Source: an uncultured Gemmatimonadota bacterium
Lineage (GTDB): Bacteria > Gemmatimonadota > Gemmatimonadetes > Gemmatimonadales > Gemmatimonadaceae
Assembly: GCA_903910555.1 (NCBI GenBank)
Contig: CAIVZZ010000029.1
Coordinates: 183,119-247,118 of the forward strand
Reading direction: 5' to 3'
Length of the DNA: 64,000 nt
Below, one piece after another: positions 9,275 to 17,401 of this stretch (position 1 is the first letter of the stretch; the number at the start of each line of letters is the position of its first letter). The notes under the pieces are model-generated. The model ran no database searches and was not told where the DNA came from. It was given only the letters and a program-made list of their open reading frames with translations. The position numbers were made by a program, and so were the translations under genes.

Positions 9275-9316
9275 TTGACAGGTCGCAGTTGGCCTTTGGC
9301 AGTCGAGAGTTGCTGT
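9275..9316. repeat. Six consecutive degenerate heptamers filling a convergent spacer
   Basis: The whole gap after the RnfD-like stop divides exactly into TTGACAG, GTCGCAG, TTGGCCT, TTGGCAG, TCGAGAG, TTGCTGT, and reaches the stop codon of the facing penicillin acylase gene. The consensus is close to TTGGCAG. Confidence 0.6.
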
Positions 9317-11499
9317 TATTCTCCCGGGTGATATACGCGCTCGGTGTGTGCCTTCAAGTGATTCGGATAGAAATACACTTCCCGAAGATTCCCGGTGGCG
9401 TAGTTCTGCGCCCCATCATTGAAGTGCTTCGACGCAGGATCCCCGTTCTCGCCACCCGCTGACACAGCGCGCGCGCGAACACTGTCGCCAAACTCCACCA
9501 CGGCGACAAAACTATTCCCCGATGTCCCATACCATTTCTTCGTTCCCGGATACGCCTTCGCACCGAACGACGCGAGCGAGCCCCACCGCGCCGACGCAAA
9601 CTCCACGGGAATGCTCGGCTTCGAATCATTGAACTCCTGCACGATCGCGCCGTCGTTGCGCTGGAAGCGATTGATATCGCCCCACGGCGTCTGCCACTTC
9701 CCGAAATCTGCAGCGAGCTTGTCACTCGCCGCAGCGAGCGACTGAAGCATCGCGTCGCCGGGCTGATTGTTCATGAGATAGAGCTCAATCCCCTGCCCCG
9801 CACGGCGCGCGTCTTGGCCGACGCGGCGCGCGATGTCCTCGCCCCAGAACACCGCCAGCGATGTCGGCACCGATGTCACACCCCAGCGATAGTCCCACGA
9901 GCGCAGCGTCTTGATCTGCTCGGCGAGTTTCGCCTTCAGCGGATTCGACGCCGGCGCATCGTCATACGCTTTGAGCAGCGGCGGAATCATCCGTTCGAAC
10001 GAAGGCAGATAGCTGTCGTATGCCGTATTGATCAGGCCCGCGATCGTGAAGTCCTTCTTCCCCGGCAGCACCTTGAGCGCGTGCCAGCCGCGCGGCGCCT
10101 CTTCTCGGCCGTTCTCGACGTACACCGGGAAGTCGGTGGCCTTCTGACTGCTCTCGCCCGCCGCGCTCCATGGCCAGTTGTTGGAGTTGTAGATGAATCC
10201 GCTCGCGGGATTCCGCAGCAACGGACTGTCCTTCACGGACATCAGCCCCTTCCACTCGGTGGCCGGATCGCTGCCGTCAACCGGCTTCGTCCAGTCGAAC
10301 TTCGGATCGCGCACCGGGATGAAGTTGCCGTGGAAGTACGCGATGTCGCCATCCTTGTCCGCGAAGATCGTGTTGTTTGACGAGTTGGTGTGGAGCTCGA
10401 GCGTCTGTGCAAATGATTTATAATCCGTCGCCTTTGTGCGCGAATACGATTGCGCGAGCGCCTTGGCCGGCTCCTGCATGATCTTGATCGTCATCCACTT
10501 CCCATCGTCCATCTTGCGGACGATTGGGCCGTGACTGCTGTAGTAGACCGTGAAATTTTTTGTGGCCATCGTGCCGCTCGCCGTCTTGTACGGCACGGCG
10601 ATCATCACCGCGGTCAGCGGCTTCTCGCCATTCCCGTATTTCGCGACGTAGCCATCCCCCTTCTTTGAGACGGTCTCGAGGTAGTTCGTCAGATCGTTGA
10701 CGCCGCTCGTCGTGTGCATCCAGCCCGTGTGATCGTTGAATCCCTGATACAGAAAGAACTGTCCCCACGTCGCCGCGCCGTACGCGTTCAGCCCTTCGTC
10801 GCTCGTCATCTGGAGCTCGGAACGAAAGAAGAATGATGTGTGCGGATTGATGAGCAGCAGCGCGTGATGATTCACCGTGTTGGACGGCGCGATCGCGATG
10901 CCGTTCGACCCCTGCGGCTCCTCGTAGAACTTCTCCTCCGCCGCGCCAGGCTGCGCCACCGGCACCGCCGCGCCGGGATACATCGCGGCAAGCTGCGTGA
11001 GATTCACTTTTTCGATATCACCGCCGATTGATCCTTCGCTGAACGTCAGCGCCATCCACGGCTCGAACTTCGTGATGACGCGCGGCCTTACCTGCGGATG
11101 CTTGTAGAGGTAATAGTTGAGACCATCCGCCCACGCGACGCAAAGTTTCTGCAGCCACGGTGCCGCGCCGGCATACTGTTTTTTGATCGAATCCGGATTG
11201 ATGAACAGCTTCATCCGGAGATCACGATAGATCTCCTTCTCGCCCTCCGCCTCCGCGAGCCGCCCCATCGAATTGATGAAGTTCGTCTCAACGCGATTGA
11301 AATCATCCTCCGCCTGCGCGTAGATCATCCCGAACACCGCGTCGGCATCGGTCTTCCCCCGCACATGCGCAATTCCCCAATCATCGCGCGTGATCGTAAT
11401 CCCGTGCGCCTGCTTCTCCCAAGCCGCAGTCGTGGCAGTAGTCTGCGCCGAAGCGGAAGCCGCAATCGCGAGAGAGAGAATAAGAATGCCTTTTCTCAT
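9316..11499 (-). CDS. Penicillin acylase family Ntn-hydrolase (exported)
   Basis: A 727-residue protein; ATG at 11499 gives a signal peptide (MRKGILILSLAIAASASAQ). The family is made as a precursor that cuts itself to expose an N-terminal nucleophile serine on the beta chain. The matching GSNGIAIAPSNT motif is present, so Ser198 is the predicted nucleophile and about residues 20-197 the alpha chain plus spacer. Further marks are the early ITRDDWGIAHVRG block, the INPHTSFF strand and the late YATGNLREVYFYP end. The enzymes hydrolyse amide bonds in penicillins, N-acyl homoserine lactones or other N-acyl compounds. Which one applies here cannot be told. Periplasmic. Confidence 0.92.
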   Translation of the reverse strand: MRKGILILSLAIAASASAQTTATTAAWEKQAHGITITRDDWGIAHVRGKTDADAVFGMIYAQAEDDFNRVETNFINSMGRLAEAEGEKEIYRDLRMKLFINPDSIKKQYAGAAPWLQKLCVAWADGLNYYLYKHPQVRPRVITKFEPWMALTFSEGSIGGDIEKVNLTQLAAMYPGAAVPVAQPGAAEEKFYEEPQGSNGIAIAPSNTVNHHALLLINPHTSFFFRSELQMTSDEGLNAYGAATWGQFFLYQGFNDHTGWMHTTSGVNDLTNYLETVSKKGDGYVAKYGNGEKPLTAVMIAVPYKTASGTMATKNFTVYYSSHGPIVRKMDDGKWMTIKIMQEPAKALAQSYSRTKATDYKSFAQTLELHTNSSNNTIFADKDGDIAYFHGNFIPVRDPKFDWTKPVDGSDPATEWKGLMSVKDSPLLRNPASGFIYNSNNWPWSAAGESSQKATDFPVYVENGREEAPRGWHALKVLPGKKDFTIAGLINTAYDSYLPSFERMIPPLLKAYDDAPASNPLKAKLAEQIKTLRSWDYRWGVTSVPTSLAVFWGEDIARRVGQDARRAGQGIELYLMNNQPGDAMLQSLAAASDKLAADFGKWQTPWGDINRFQRNDGAIVQEFNDSKPSIPVEFASARWGSLASFGAKAYPGTKKWYGTSGNSFVAVVEFGDSVRARAVSAGGENGDPASKHFNDGAQNYATGNLREVYFYPNHLKAHTERVYHPGE

Positions 11500-11508
11500 A
11501 TCAACACC

Positions 11509-11561
11509 GTCATGAAGTAGTTGTCTGGCAGCTATCAACTTACAGCTCGCGTCTGACGTCG
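11509..11561. repeat. Dispersed 53-bp intergenic element, copy C
   Basis: It begins GTCATGAAGTAGTTGTCTG and ends GTCTGACGTCG. It matches the 53-bp copy at 20965-21017 at 44 of 53 positions by direct comparison. Internally it runs in heptamers: CTGGCAG, CTATCAA, CTTACAG, CTCGCGT, CTGACGT (11525-11559). It lies between the M20 peptidase stop and the penicillin acylase start (both minus strand). Confidence 0.7.
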
Positions 11562-11577
11562 GGCCGTTGCTCCCAAC

Positions 11578-12999
11578 TCAAGCCTTCGGCTTCACCGCCA
11601 GCGCCCTCACCACCTGATCCAAAAACGCCAGCCCATCATAGTACGACTTCACCCGAATCTTCTCATCCCTCCCGTGCATATTCCGCTCTTCCCCCTCGTA
11701 CATCAACCCGCTCACTCCAAAAGTAGGAATCCCAACTTCTCTCATATACTTCCCATCCGTCGCCCCCGTGCTCATCGACGGCACCACCGGGATATCTCCC
11801 CACATTTTCTTGGTGACCATCGTGACCGCGCCGAGGAAATCAGCCGGCACCGCACTCGGCGGCGCACCCACCACGCCGCTCAGCTGACGCCCGAGCATCG
11901 TCACCTTCACCCCCGTATCACCGATCACCCGCTCGAGCGTTGATTTCACATATTCGTACGTTGAACTCGGCTCTACGCGGCAGTTCACATTCGCCGTCGC
12001 CGTTTGCGGCAGCGCGTTCAGCGCGTGTCCACCTGAAAGCTTCGTCGCCACGCACGTGGTCCGCAGGATCGAATGCACAAACGGATCGCGCGCGAGAACC
12101 GCATTGGCTTTCGCGTCTTTGTTATTCGCAACGATCGTCCGCTCGGCCGCCGCAAACTCTGCGTTCGGCTGAACTTTGGCCGACTGCGTGAGATACGCCG
12201 TCGTGATCGGGTTGAGCACGACCGGAAATTCAAATCCGCCGATGTTGAGCAGCGCCTTCGCCAATTCATAGATCGCATTGTCGGGCCGCGGCATACTCGA
12301 GTGACCGCCGCTGTTCACGGCGGTGAGCACGAAGTTCACCGAGACCTTCTCTGCCGCCTGAATCCCGTTCGCGACAGGCTTCGCATTTACGAGCGAGCCG
12401 TCACCGCCTTCATTGATCGCGTACTCCGCGTCAATGAGATCCTTGTGCTCCGTCGCGAGCCAGTGCGCGCCGTTCTGCGGCCCGCCCTCTTCGTCGGCTG
12501 TGAGCGCCATGATGATATCGCGATCCGGCACAAATCCTTCCTGCTTCATCCAGATCATGTTCGTCGCGAAGATCGACGCCATAGATTTGTCGTCAGCGGT
12601 TCCGCGTCCAAGGAAGAATCCGTTTTCCTCGTTGAGGATGAATGGATCGCGCGGCCAGTCGGCGCGCAGCGCTGCGACCACATCCAGATGCGCGAGCAGC
12701 AGAATCGGCTTCGGTCCGCCCGGACCGCCGCGCCCATGATATCGGACGACGAGATTTCCCTTCGTCGGTGCGCCCGGCGGGATGAGCACGTGCACATCGG
12801 CGTCCGGAAATCCCGCCGCCTTGAAGCGCGCAGCGAGCGCCTCGACCGCTTTCGTAACCGAGCCGACGGTATCGACCGTGTTGATCTCGATCAGTTCTTT
12901 ATAGATCTCGCGCGCCAGCTTTTCATGCGGCGTGGACTGCGCAGCGCACGGCACTGCGACAACCAGGGCGAGCATCGCAAAAACGGACAGACGGCGCAT
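11578..12999 (-). CDS. M20-family exported metallopeptidase
   Basis: A 473-residue protein with a signal peptide (MRRLSVFAMLALVVAVPCAAQ). The M20/M25/M40 zinc site is visible in order: the LLAHLDVV histidine and aspartate, GRGTADDKS (bridging Asp), TADEEGG (catalytic and ligand Glu) and EGGDGS. The dimerisation domain is inserted near residues 210-340 (NSGGHSSMPRPDNAIYELA). The final zinc histidine is probably in NMHGRDEKI. Family members are aminoacyl, dipeptide or carboxypeptidases. With its export signal this one should work on peptides in the periplasm. It precedes the penicillin acylase gene on the same strand. Confidence 0.92.
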   Translation of the reverse strand: MRRLSVFAMLALVVAVPCAAQSTPHEKLAREIYKELIEINTVDTVGSVTKAVEALAARFKAAGFPDADVHVLIPPGAPTKGNLVVRYHGRGGPGGPKPILLLAHLDVVAALRADWPRDPFILNEENGFFLGRGTADDKSMASIFATNMIWMKQEGFVPDRDIIMALTADEEGGPQNGAHWLATEHKDLIDAEYAINEGGDGSLVNAKPVANGIQAAEKVSVNFVLTAVNSGGHSSMPRPDNAIYELAKALLNIGGFEFPVVLNPITTAYLTQSAKVQPNAEFAAAERTIVANNKDAKANAVLARDPFVHSILRTTCVATKLSGGHALNALPQTATANVNCRVEPSSTYEYVKSTLERVIGDTGVKVTMLGRQLSGVVGAPPSAVPADFLGAVTMVTKKMWGDIPVVPSMSTGATDGKYMREVGIPTFGVSGLMYEGEERNMHGRDEKIRVKSYYDGLAFLDQVVRALAVKPKA

Positions 13000-13059
13000 G
13001 GGATACCTTGGTAACGTTGGCAGGGGAGTTCAGGCACTTAACATACTTCCAAAACGGGT

Positions 13060-13755
13060 ATGTCTGCATCGACGCCCACAGGTGTGCTTACAGGGACGGC
13101 CGAGGGTACGCTCAACCCGGGTGACATTCGTGAGCTGGTAATCGCAGGCTGGACCGGCCGCGAATCTGCTCGTGTCGAAGCTCATGTGCGCGAGCTTGAG
13201 GCCGCGGGGATCCCGCGGCCGCCGCGCACGCCGATGTTTTATCTCCTGTCCGCCGCGCTGTTGACGACCGCCGATGCGATTACGGTCGTTGGCCCCGCTA
13301 CGAGCGGCGAAATCGAATGTCTTCTCATCTCGCGCGACGACGGCCTCTGGGTCGGACTCGGCTCCGATCACACCGATCGCGCGCTCGAACGCACGAGCGT
13401 CGCAAAATCCAAACAGGTCTGCCACAAACCCGCCGCGCGCACGCTCTGGCGCTTCAGCGATGTCGCCGGACATTGGGATCAGCTCGAGCTGCGATCGTTT
13501 ATCGATATCGACGGCGTTCGCACACCGTATCAGAGCGGCACTGCCGCAGCGATGCTACCGCCGCAGGCGCTCGTGAAGGATCTCATTTCGCGCGGCGGCG
13601 CGTTCGAGCCCGGCACAGTGATGTTCTGCGGAACGCTCGCGACAATCTCCGCAATCCGCCCGTCATCGCGATTCGAGATGGAGCTGCACGATCCGGTACT
13701 CGGCCGCACGATCCGTCACGAATACCGCATACACGATCGCGTTGAGTCGCTCTGA
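13060..13755 (+). CDS. DUF2848 family protein
   Basis: A 231-residue cytoplasmic protein of the DUF2848 family (related to the fumarylacetoacetate-hydrolase fold). Recognisable parts are LVIAGWTGRESARVEAHVRELE, the VGLGSDHTDRALE segment and the closing DPVLGRTIRHEYRI. The catalytic role is unknown. The gene is divergent from the M20 peptidase gene (60 bp) and overlaps the MFS transporter gene by about 14 bp, so the two probably form an uptake-plus-catabolism unit for a small organic acid. That last point is inference from context. Confidence 0.85.
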   Translation: MSASTPTGVLTGTAEGTLNPGDIRELVIAGWTGRESARVEAHVRELEAAGIPRPPRTPMFYLLSAALLTTADAITVVGPATSGEIECLLISRDDGLWVGLGSDHTDRALERTSVAKSKQVCHKPAARTLWRFSDVAGHWDQLELRSFIDIDGVRTPYQSGTAAAMLPPQALVKDLISRGGAFEPGTVMFCGTLATISAIRPSSRFEMELHDPVLGRTIRHEYRIHDRVESL

Positions 13756-15070
13756 CTTGCTGAACGTGTCCGAGAGCGCCGGTATCGACGCCGAGCTCCG
13801 CCGGGCGACGATTCGCAAAGTGTCGTGGCGGCTGCTGCCGCTGCTGCTCGCCATGTTCGTCGCGAGCTTCCTCGACCGCACGAATCTTGGTGTAGCCTCG
13901 CTCCAAATGAATGGCGCGCTCGGCCTGAGTGCGTCGGCCTACGCGTTCGGCGTAGGCGTCTTCTATTTCGGTTATGCACTGTTTGAGGTGCCGAGCAATT
14001 TGTTTCTCGCGCGCATCGGCGCTCGCAAATGGATCGCACGCATCGCGATCACCTGGGGCATCGCGGCAAGCGCGATGATTCTGGCGCGCGGCACAACGAG
14101 CTTCTACGTGCTGCGGCTCCTCTTGGGCGTCGCAGAAGCGGGGTTCTTCCCCGGCATCGTCTGGTATCTCGGCCTGTGGTTTCCGGAACGCGAGCGGGCG
14201 CGCGCAATGTCGCGGTTCATGATCGGGATTCCGCTCGCGAGCGCGATCGGCGGTCCGGTCGGCGGCGCACTGCTGTCGCTGAACGGGCGGCTGGGCCTCG
14301 CGGGATGGCAGTGGCTGTTTCTCGTTGAGGGAATCCCGGCGATCGTGCTTGGTGTGGTCGCGTTGTTCTATCTGACGGACTCTCCCGAGAAAGCCGCGTG
14401 GCTCACGGCAGAGCAGCGCGACTGGCTTGTATGCGAGATGCAGCGCGAGCGCGCGGCGGACGCTGGCCGAGAGCGCGCCGATGTGAAGCGCGCGCTGTCG
14501 AGTGGCGTCACCTGGTCGCTCGCGCTGCTCTACCTCTTTGCGCTCTGCGGCGCGCTCGGCCCGATTTTCTTCGGGCCGATTTTAGTGCGCGACGCGCTCG
14601 GACTGAGCGACGCGGGAACCGGTCTGGTGATGGGCGCGATCGGGCTCGCGGGTATCGCGGGAATGCTCGTGAACGGATGGCACTCCGATCGGACGGGCGA
14701 ACGATTCGTGCACACCGCCGTTCCGTTCTTGGTGGCGGCGGGTGGCTTTGCAATGATGGCGCTCGGCGGCGGTTCCGCATGGACGATCGGCGGTCTGTTT
14801 GCCGTCGCGATCGCGGCCAGCGCGTTCACGCCTACGTTCTGGTGCGTGCCGTCGGCGATGTTCTCGGGCACGGCGGCAGCTGGGGCGATCGCGCTGATCA
14901 ACTCGGTCGGCAATCTGGGCGGCTATCTCGGGCCCACGCTGCTCGGAAAGGCGAAAGACGCGACCGGGAGTTATGCGTCTGGAATGCTCATCCTCTGCGG
15001 ACTGGCACTCGCGGCGGCGGCGATGACAATGCTTCTCCGCCGCCGTGCGCGCTCAGCTCAGAGACTGTAG
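13742..15070 (+). CDS. MFS transporter, anion:cation symporter (ACS) type
   Basis: About 442 residues with 12 predicted membrane segments. ACS-family marks are the WRLLPLLLAMFVASFLDRTNLG start of TM1, the FEVPSNLFLARIGARKW loop and the AEAGFFPGIVWYLGLWFPERERARAM loop. The family carries organic anions such as tartrate, phthalate or glucarate. Three non-ATG starts are possible (TTG 13742, TTG 13757, GTG 13766) and none has a clear ribosome site. 13742 is the longest and overlaps DUF2848, as expected of translational coupling. It is convergent with rsmD, overlapping it by 13 bp. Confidence 0.88.
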   Translation: MSRSDLLNVSESAGIDAELRRATIRKVSWRLLPLLLAMFVASFLDRTNLGVASLQMNGALGLSASAYAFGVGVFYFGYALFEVPSNLFLARIGARKWIARIAITWGIAASAMILARGTTSFYVLRLLLGVAEAGFFPGIVWYLGLWFPERERARAMSRFMIGIPLASAIGGPVGGALLSLNGRLGLAGWQWLFLVEGIPAIVLGVVALFYLTDSPEKAAWLTAEQRDWLVCEMQRERAADAGRERADVKRALSSGVTWSLALLYLFALCGALGPIFFGPILVRDALGLSDAGTGLVMGAIGLAGIAGMLVNGWHSDRTGERFVHTAVPFLVAAGGFAMMALGGGSAWTIGGLFAVAIAASAFTPTFWCVPSAMFSGTAAAGAIALINSVGNLGGYLGPTLLGKAKDATGSYASGMLILCGLALAAAAMTMLLRRRARSAQRL

Positions 15071-15573
15071 ATGGTGACCGACGTATCCTCGAACGTCTGC
15101 TTCACCTTGCCCTTCGGCAGCACGTGCACCTTCGCGTGCTCGGCGACGAGAATCTTCGAGAATTGTTTTTCGCGCCACGACGCGATCACGCGATCGAGCA
15201 TTTTCGACTCGTACGGCGGATCCACAAAAACGATATCGTAGCTGTCCGGGCCGAGCGCTTCGGCGAACGGCAGCGCGTCACGTTTGAACACGCGCGTCTG
15301 TTTTAGAAATCGCAGCAGCGCAATGTTGGCCTTCAGCGCGTGCAAACTCGACGGCCGCGTCTCGACGAAATCGGCCGTGCGCGCGCCGCGCGAGAGCGCC
15401 TCGAGACCAATCGCGCCGGTGCCAGCGAATAGATCGAGCACGCGCGCGCCTTTCACGCTGGCCGCGACCTGATCGAGCATCCACGACCGCACGCCCTCGG
15501 CAGTCGGCCGTACTCGAAAATCATTCGGTGATGTGAGATCGCGTCCCTTGAACTTCCCGCCGACGATCCTCAA
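15058..15573 (-). CDS. rsmD: 16S rRNA (guanine966-N2)-methyltransferase
   Basis: A 171-residue protein, slightly short for the family but complete. It begins MRIVGGKFKGRDLTSP, followed by the RPTAEGVRSWMLD segment, the SAM-binding LDLFAGTGAIGLEALSRGA motif and the catalytic FVDPPYES (DPPY) motif. RsmD methylates N2 of G966 in 16S rRNA during 30S assembly. It overlaps the end of the convergent MFS gene by 13 bp and follows the DUF1624 gene on the same strand with 7 bp between. Confidence 0.93.
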   Translation of the reverse strand: MRIVGGKFKGRDLTSPNDFRVRPTAEGVRSWMLDQVAASVKGARVLDLFAGTGAIGLEALSRGARTADFVETRPSSLHALKANIALLRFLKQTRVFKRDALPFAEALGPDSYDIVFVDPPYESKMLDRVIASWREKQFSKILVAEHAKVHVLPKGKVKQTFEDTSVTIYSL

Positions 15574-15580
15574 AACGACA

Positions 15581-16759
15581 TCACAGATACGAGAGCAGTG
15601 GATTCTTGCTGCGTGACTTCAGCGCGCAGTACCAACGGCACGGGAAGTACAGGATGACTATGACGATTGCCCATACGAGGTAAAGTAGCGGCAAGCTCCA
15701 CATATATCCGGCCGGCGCCGGCCCCGGGTTCATCGGATGATTCGCGAAGAGCCACGGATTAGCCGCGCCGGTGCGGATCAGCGACACCGCGATCGCGGCA
15801 AGATGAATGAGCGGGATGTGCAGGATGTAATAGAAGAGCGGAACGCGGCCGAATATCTCGAGGCGCCGCGCCAGCCATCCCGTCGCATTTTCGACCAACG
15901 GCAGCAGCGTGATTGTCGGACCCAACGTCATCAGCAGAAAACTCGGCGACGCTGGATACTTGCCGGTGTTCAAAAACGCCAGGAGCGGCGGAAAGCCGCG
16001 ACTCACCATCGCGTCCCAACTGTTCAAATCGCCGACGCCCACTATGCGAGTGAAAACGAACGCAGCCATTGCGGTGAAACCGATTCGAAGGCAAAACGCT
16101 CTGCGTCGTTCGACCGTCCAGAGCATTACCGAACCGAACGCATACCCGGCAGCCATCACGCCGATCCACGGGACAATCACGAAGAGGATCAGGAACGGTG
16201 GGCCGTTCGTTCCGATCCGCAATCCGCCATCGAAATACAAGATCTGGAAGAGCCAGTTGACTGGCGATTGTATTGCGAATTCTCTGAGCGCATTGAGGTG
16301 CATGTGCAGAAACATTGTCGCCATGCCGAGAGCAGTTATCGCCCACGTCGGCAGATAGATGATTCCGGCCATCAGCACCATGCACCAGCCAATCATCCAG
16401 ATCACGCCCGCGAGCGAATAGTGCGCGTAGTCGAAGTTGAACGTCCACGCGAATCGCAGGAATGTCAGCTCGAGAAAAACCAGCCACAATCCGCGGCTCA
16501 CGAGAAAGCGCGCGAGCTTGCCGCGATCCGCGAGCTTCTGCCCGTGCAAAAACGCACCCGTCCCGGCAAAAAACACGAACGCCGGCGCAACAAAGTGCGT
16601 GATCCATCTCGTAAAAAAAATACCCGGGGTCGGCCCACCGGCCGGCTGCCCCGAGTATACACGAACATGATCGATCGCCATCAACACCATGACCAGTCCC
16701 CGCACCACGTCGATCGACGTGATGCGCGGCGAGCGTACCGCATTCTCAGCTGGCTGCAT
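15581..16759 (-). CDS. DUF1624 membrane protein (heparan-glucosaminide acetyltransferase-like)
   Basis: A 392-residue protein with about ten membrane segments. The N-terminus TSIDVVRGLVMVLMAIDHVR matches the conserved first helix of DUF1624/HGSNAT-like acyltransferases (R-G, then ID-H). Further marks are FVAPAFVFFAGTGAFLHGQ and the WLRL-like loop region. Members are thought to move acyl groups across a membrane to sugars, but bacterial members are mostly unassigned. The start at 16759 is the best fit to family N-termini. An upstream ATG at 16819, next to the tandem array, would add 20 residues. Confidence 0.8.
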   Translation of the reverse strand: MQPAENAVRSPRITSIDVVRGLVMVLMAIDHVRVYSGQPAGGPTPGIFFTRWITHFVAPAFVFFAGTGAFLHGQKLADRGKLARFLVSRGLWLVFLELTFLRFAWTFNFDYAHYSLAGVIWMIGWCMVLMAGIIYLPTWAITALGMATMFLHMHLNALREFAIQSPVNWLFQILYFDGGLRIGTNGPPFLILFVIVPWIGVMAAGYAFGSVMLWTVERRRAFCLRIGFTAMAAFVFTRIVGVGDLNSWDAMVSRGFPPLLAFLNTGKYPASPSFLLMTLGPTITLLPLVENATGWLARRLEIFGRVPLFYYILHIPLIHLAAIAVSLIRTGAANPWLFANHPMNPGPAPAGYMWSLPLLYLVWAIVIVILYFPCRWYCALKSRSKNPLLSYL

Positions 16760-16821
16760 TGGAGAGATCGCTTCGAATTTGATTGAAGAACATACGCCGT
16801 CCCGAACGGCCCGCGCCATGT

Positions 16822-16996
16822 TTCCCCCGTCACCCCTCACTGATCTTCCCCCGTCACCCCTCACTGATCTTCCCCCTCACCCCTCACCGATCTTCCCCCT
16901 CACCCCTCACCGATCTTCCCCCTCACCCCTCACCGATCCCCTCACCGATCTTCCCCCTCACCCCTCACCGATCTTCCCCCTCACTCTTGACTCATC
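16822..16996. repeat. Tandem 23/24-bp repeat array upstream of the padR-permease pair
   Basis: About 7.5 copies. Units 1-2 (16822, 16846) are 24 bp with CCCCCGTCACC. Units 3-5 (16870, 16893, 16916) are 23 bp with CCCCCTCACC. A 12-bp half unit follows (16939-16950), then a full unit (16951) and a degenerate last unit (16974-16996). The strand is almost pure pyrimidine plus A. Each unit splits into ACCCCTC, ACCGATC and TTCCCCC plus 2-3 bases. There are no unique spacers, so it is not a CRISPR. It lies between divergent genes and ends about 50 bp before the padR start. Confidence 0.9.
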
Positions 16997-17046
16997 CCCT
17001 GCAGTAAGCAATCGTTCCACTCATCTGGTGACTGGAGCGCCCCAAG

Positions 17047-17379
17047 ATGACCCGCAGCCCCGCCGAACTACTACAAGGAACCGTCGACATCCTCATCCTC
17101 CGCGCTCTCGCGTGGGAGCCGATGCACGGCTACGCCATCTCGCGCTGGCTCGCCGCCCGCAGCGACGGCGTCCTCGCCGTCGAAGGCGCCGCGCTCTACC
17201 AAGCACTGCACCGTAGTGAGCGCAACAAATGGGTCACGGCATCGTGGGGCCTCTCAGAGAACAATAGAAAGGCCAAGTACTACTCGCTCAGCACAGCTGG
17301 ACGCGCGCGCCTGCAAGCCGAGTCGACCGTCTGGCGGAATTATGCGGCCGCTGTGTCGAAAGTATTGAGCCCCGCCTGA
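17047..17379 (+). CDS. PadR-family transcriptional regulator
   Basis: A 110-residue winged-helix protein: ELLQGTVDILILRALAWEP, MHGYAISRWLA, VEGAALYQALHRSERNKWV (recognition helix and wing), then AKYYSLSTAGRARLQAE. PadR repressors bind palindromes near their own promoter. The gene is 22 bp upstream of an ADOP permease and almost certainly controls it. Its promoter would have to lie in or next to the 23-bp tandem array. The ligand is unknown. Confidence 0.92.
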   Translation: MTRSPAELLQGTVDILILRALAWEPMHGYAISRWLAARSDGVLAVEGAALYQALHRSERNKWVTASWGLSENNRKAKYYSLSTAGRARLQAESTVWRNYAAAVSKVLSPA

Positions 17380-17401
17380 TCATCTCGCAATCACCGCCCA
17401 A

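Noticed and set aside
12073..13014. 313-codon plus-strand frame opposite the M20 peptidase gene
   Set aside because: Arg-rich antisense translation; the M20 zinc motifs on the minus strand settle the coding strand.
16822..16996. CRISPR array
   Set aside because: Units are contiguous with no unique spacers, repeats are not of CRISPR form, and no cas gene is near.
16783..17007. Proline/Ser-rich open frames across the tandem array
   Set aside because: They arise because the 24-bp units keep frame; 23-bp units break it, and no start or domain supports coding.
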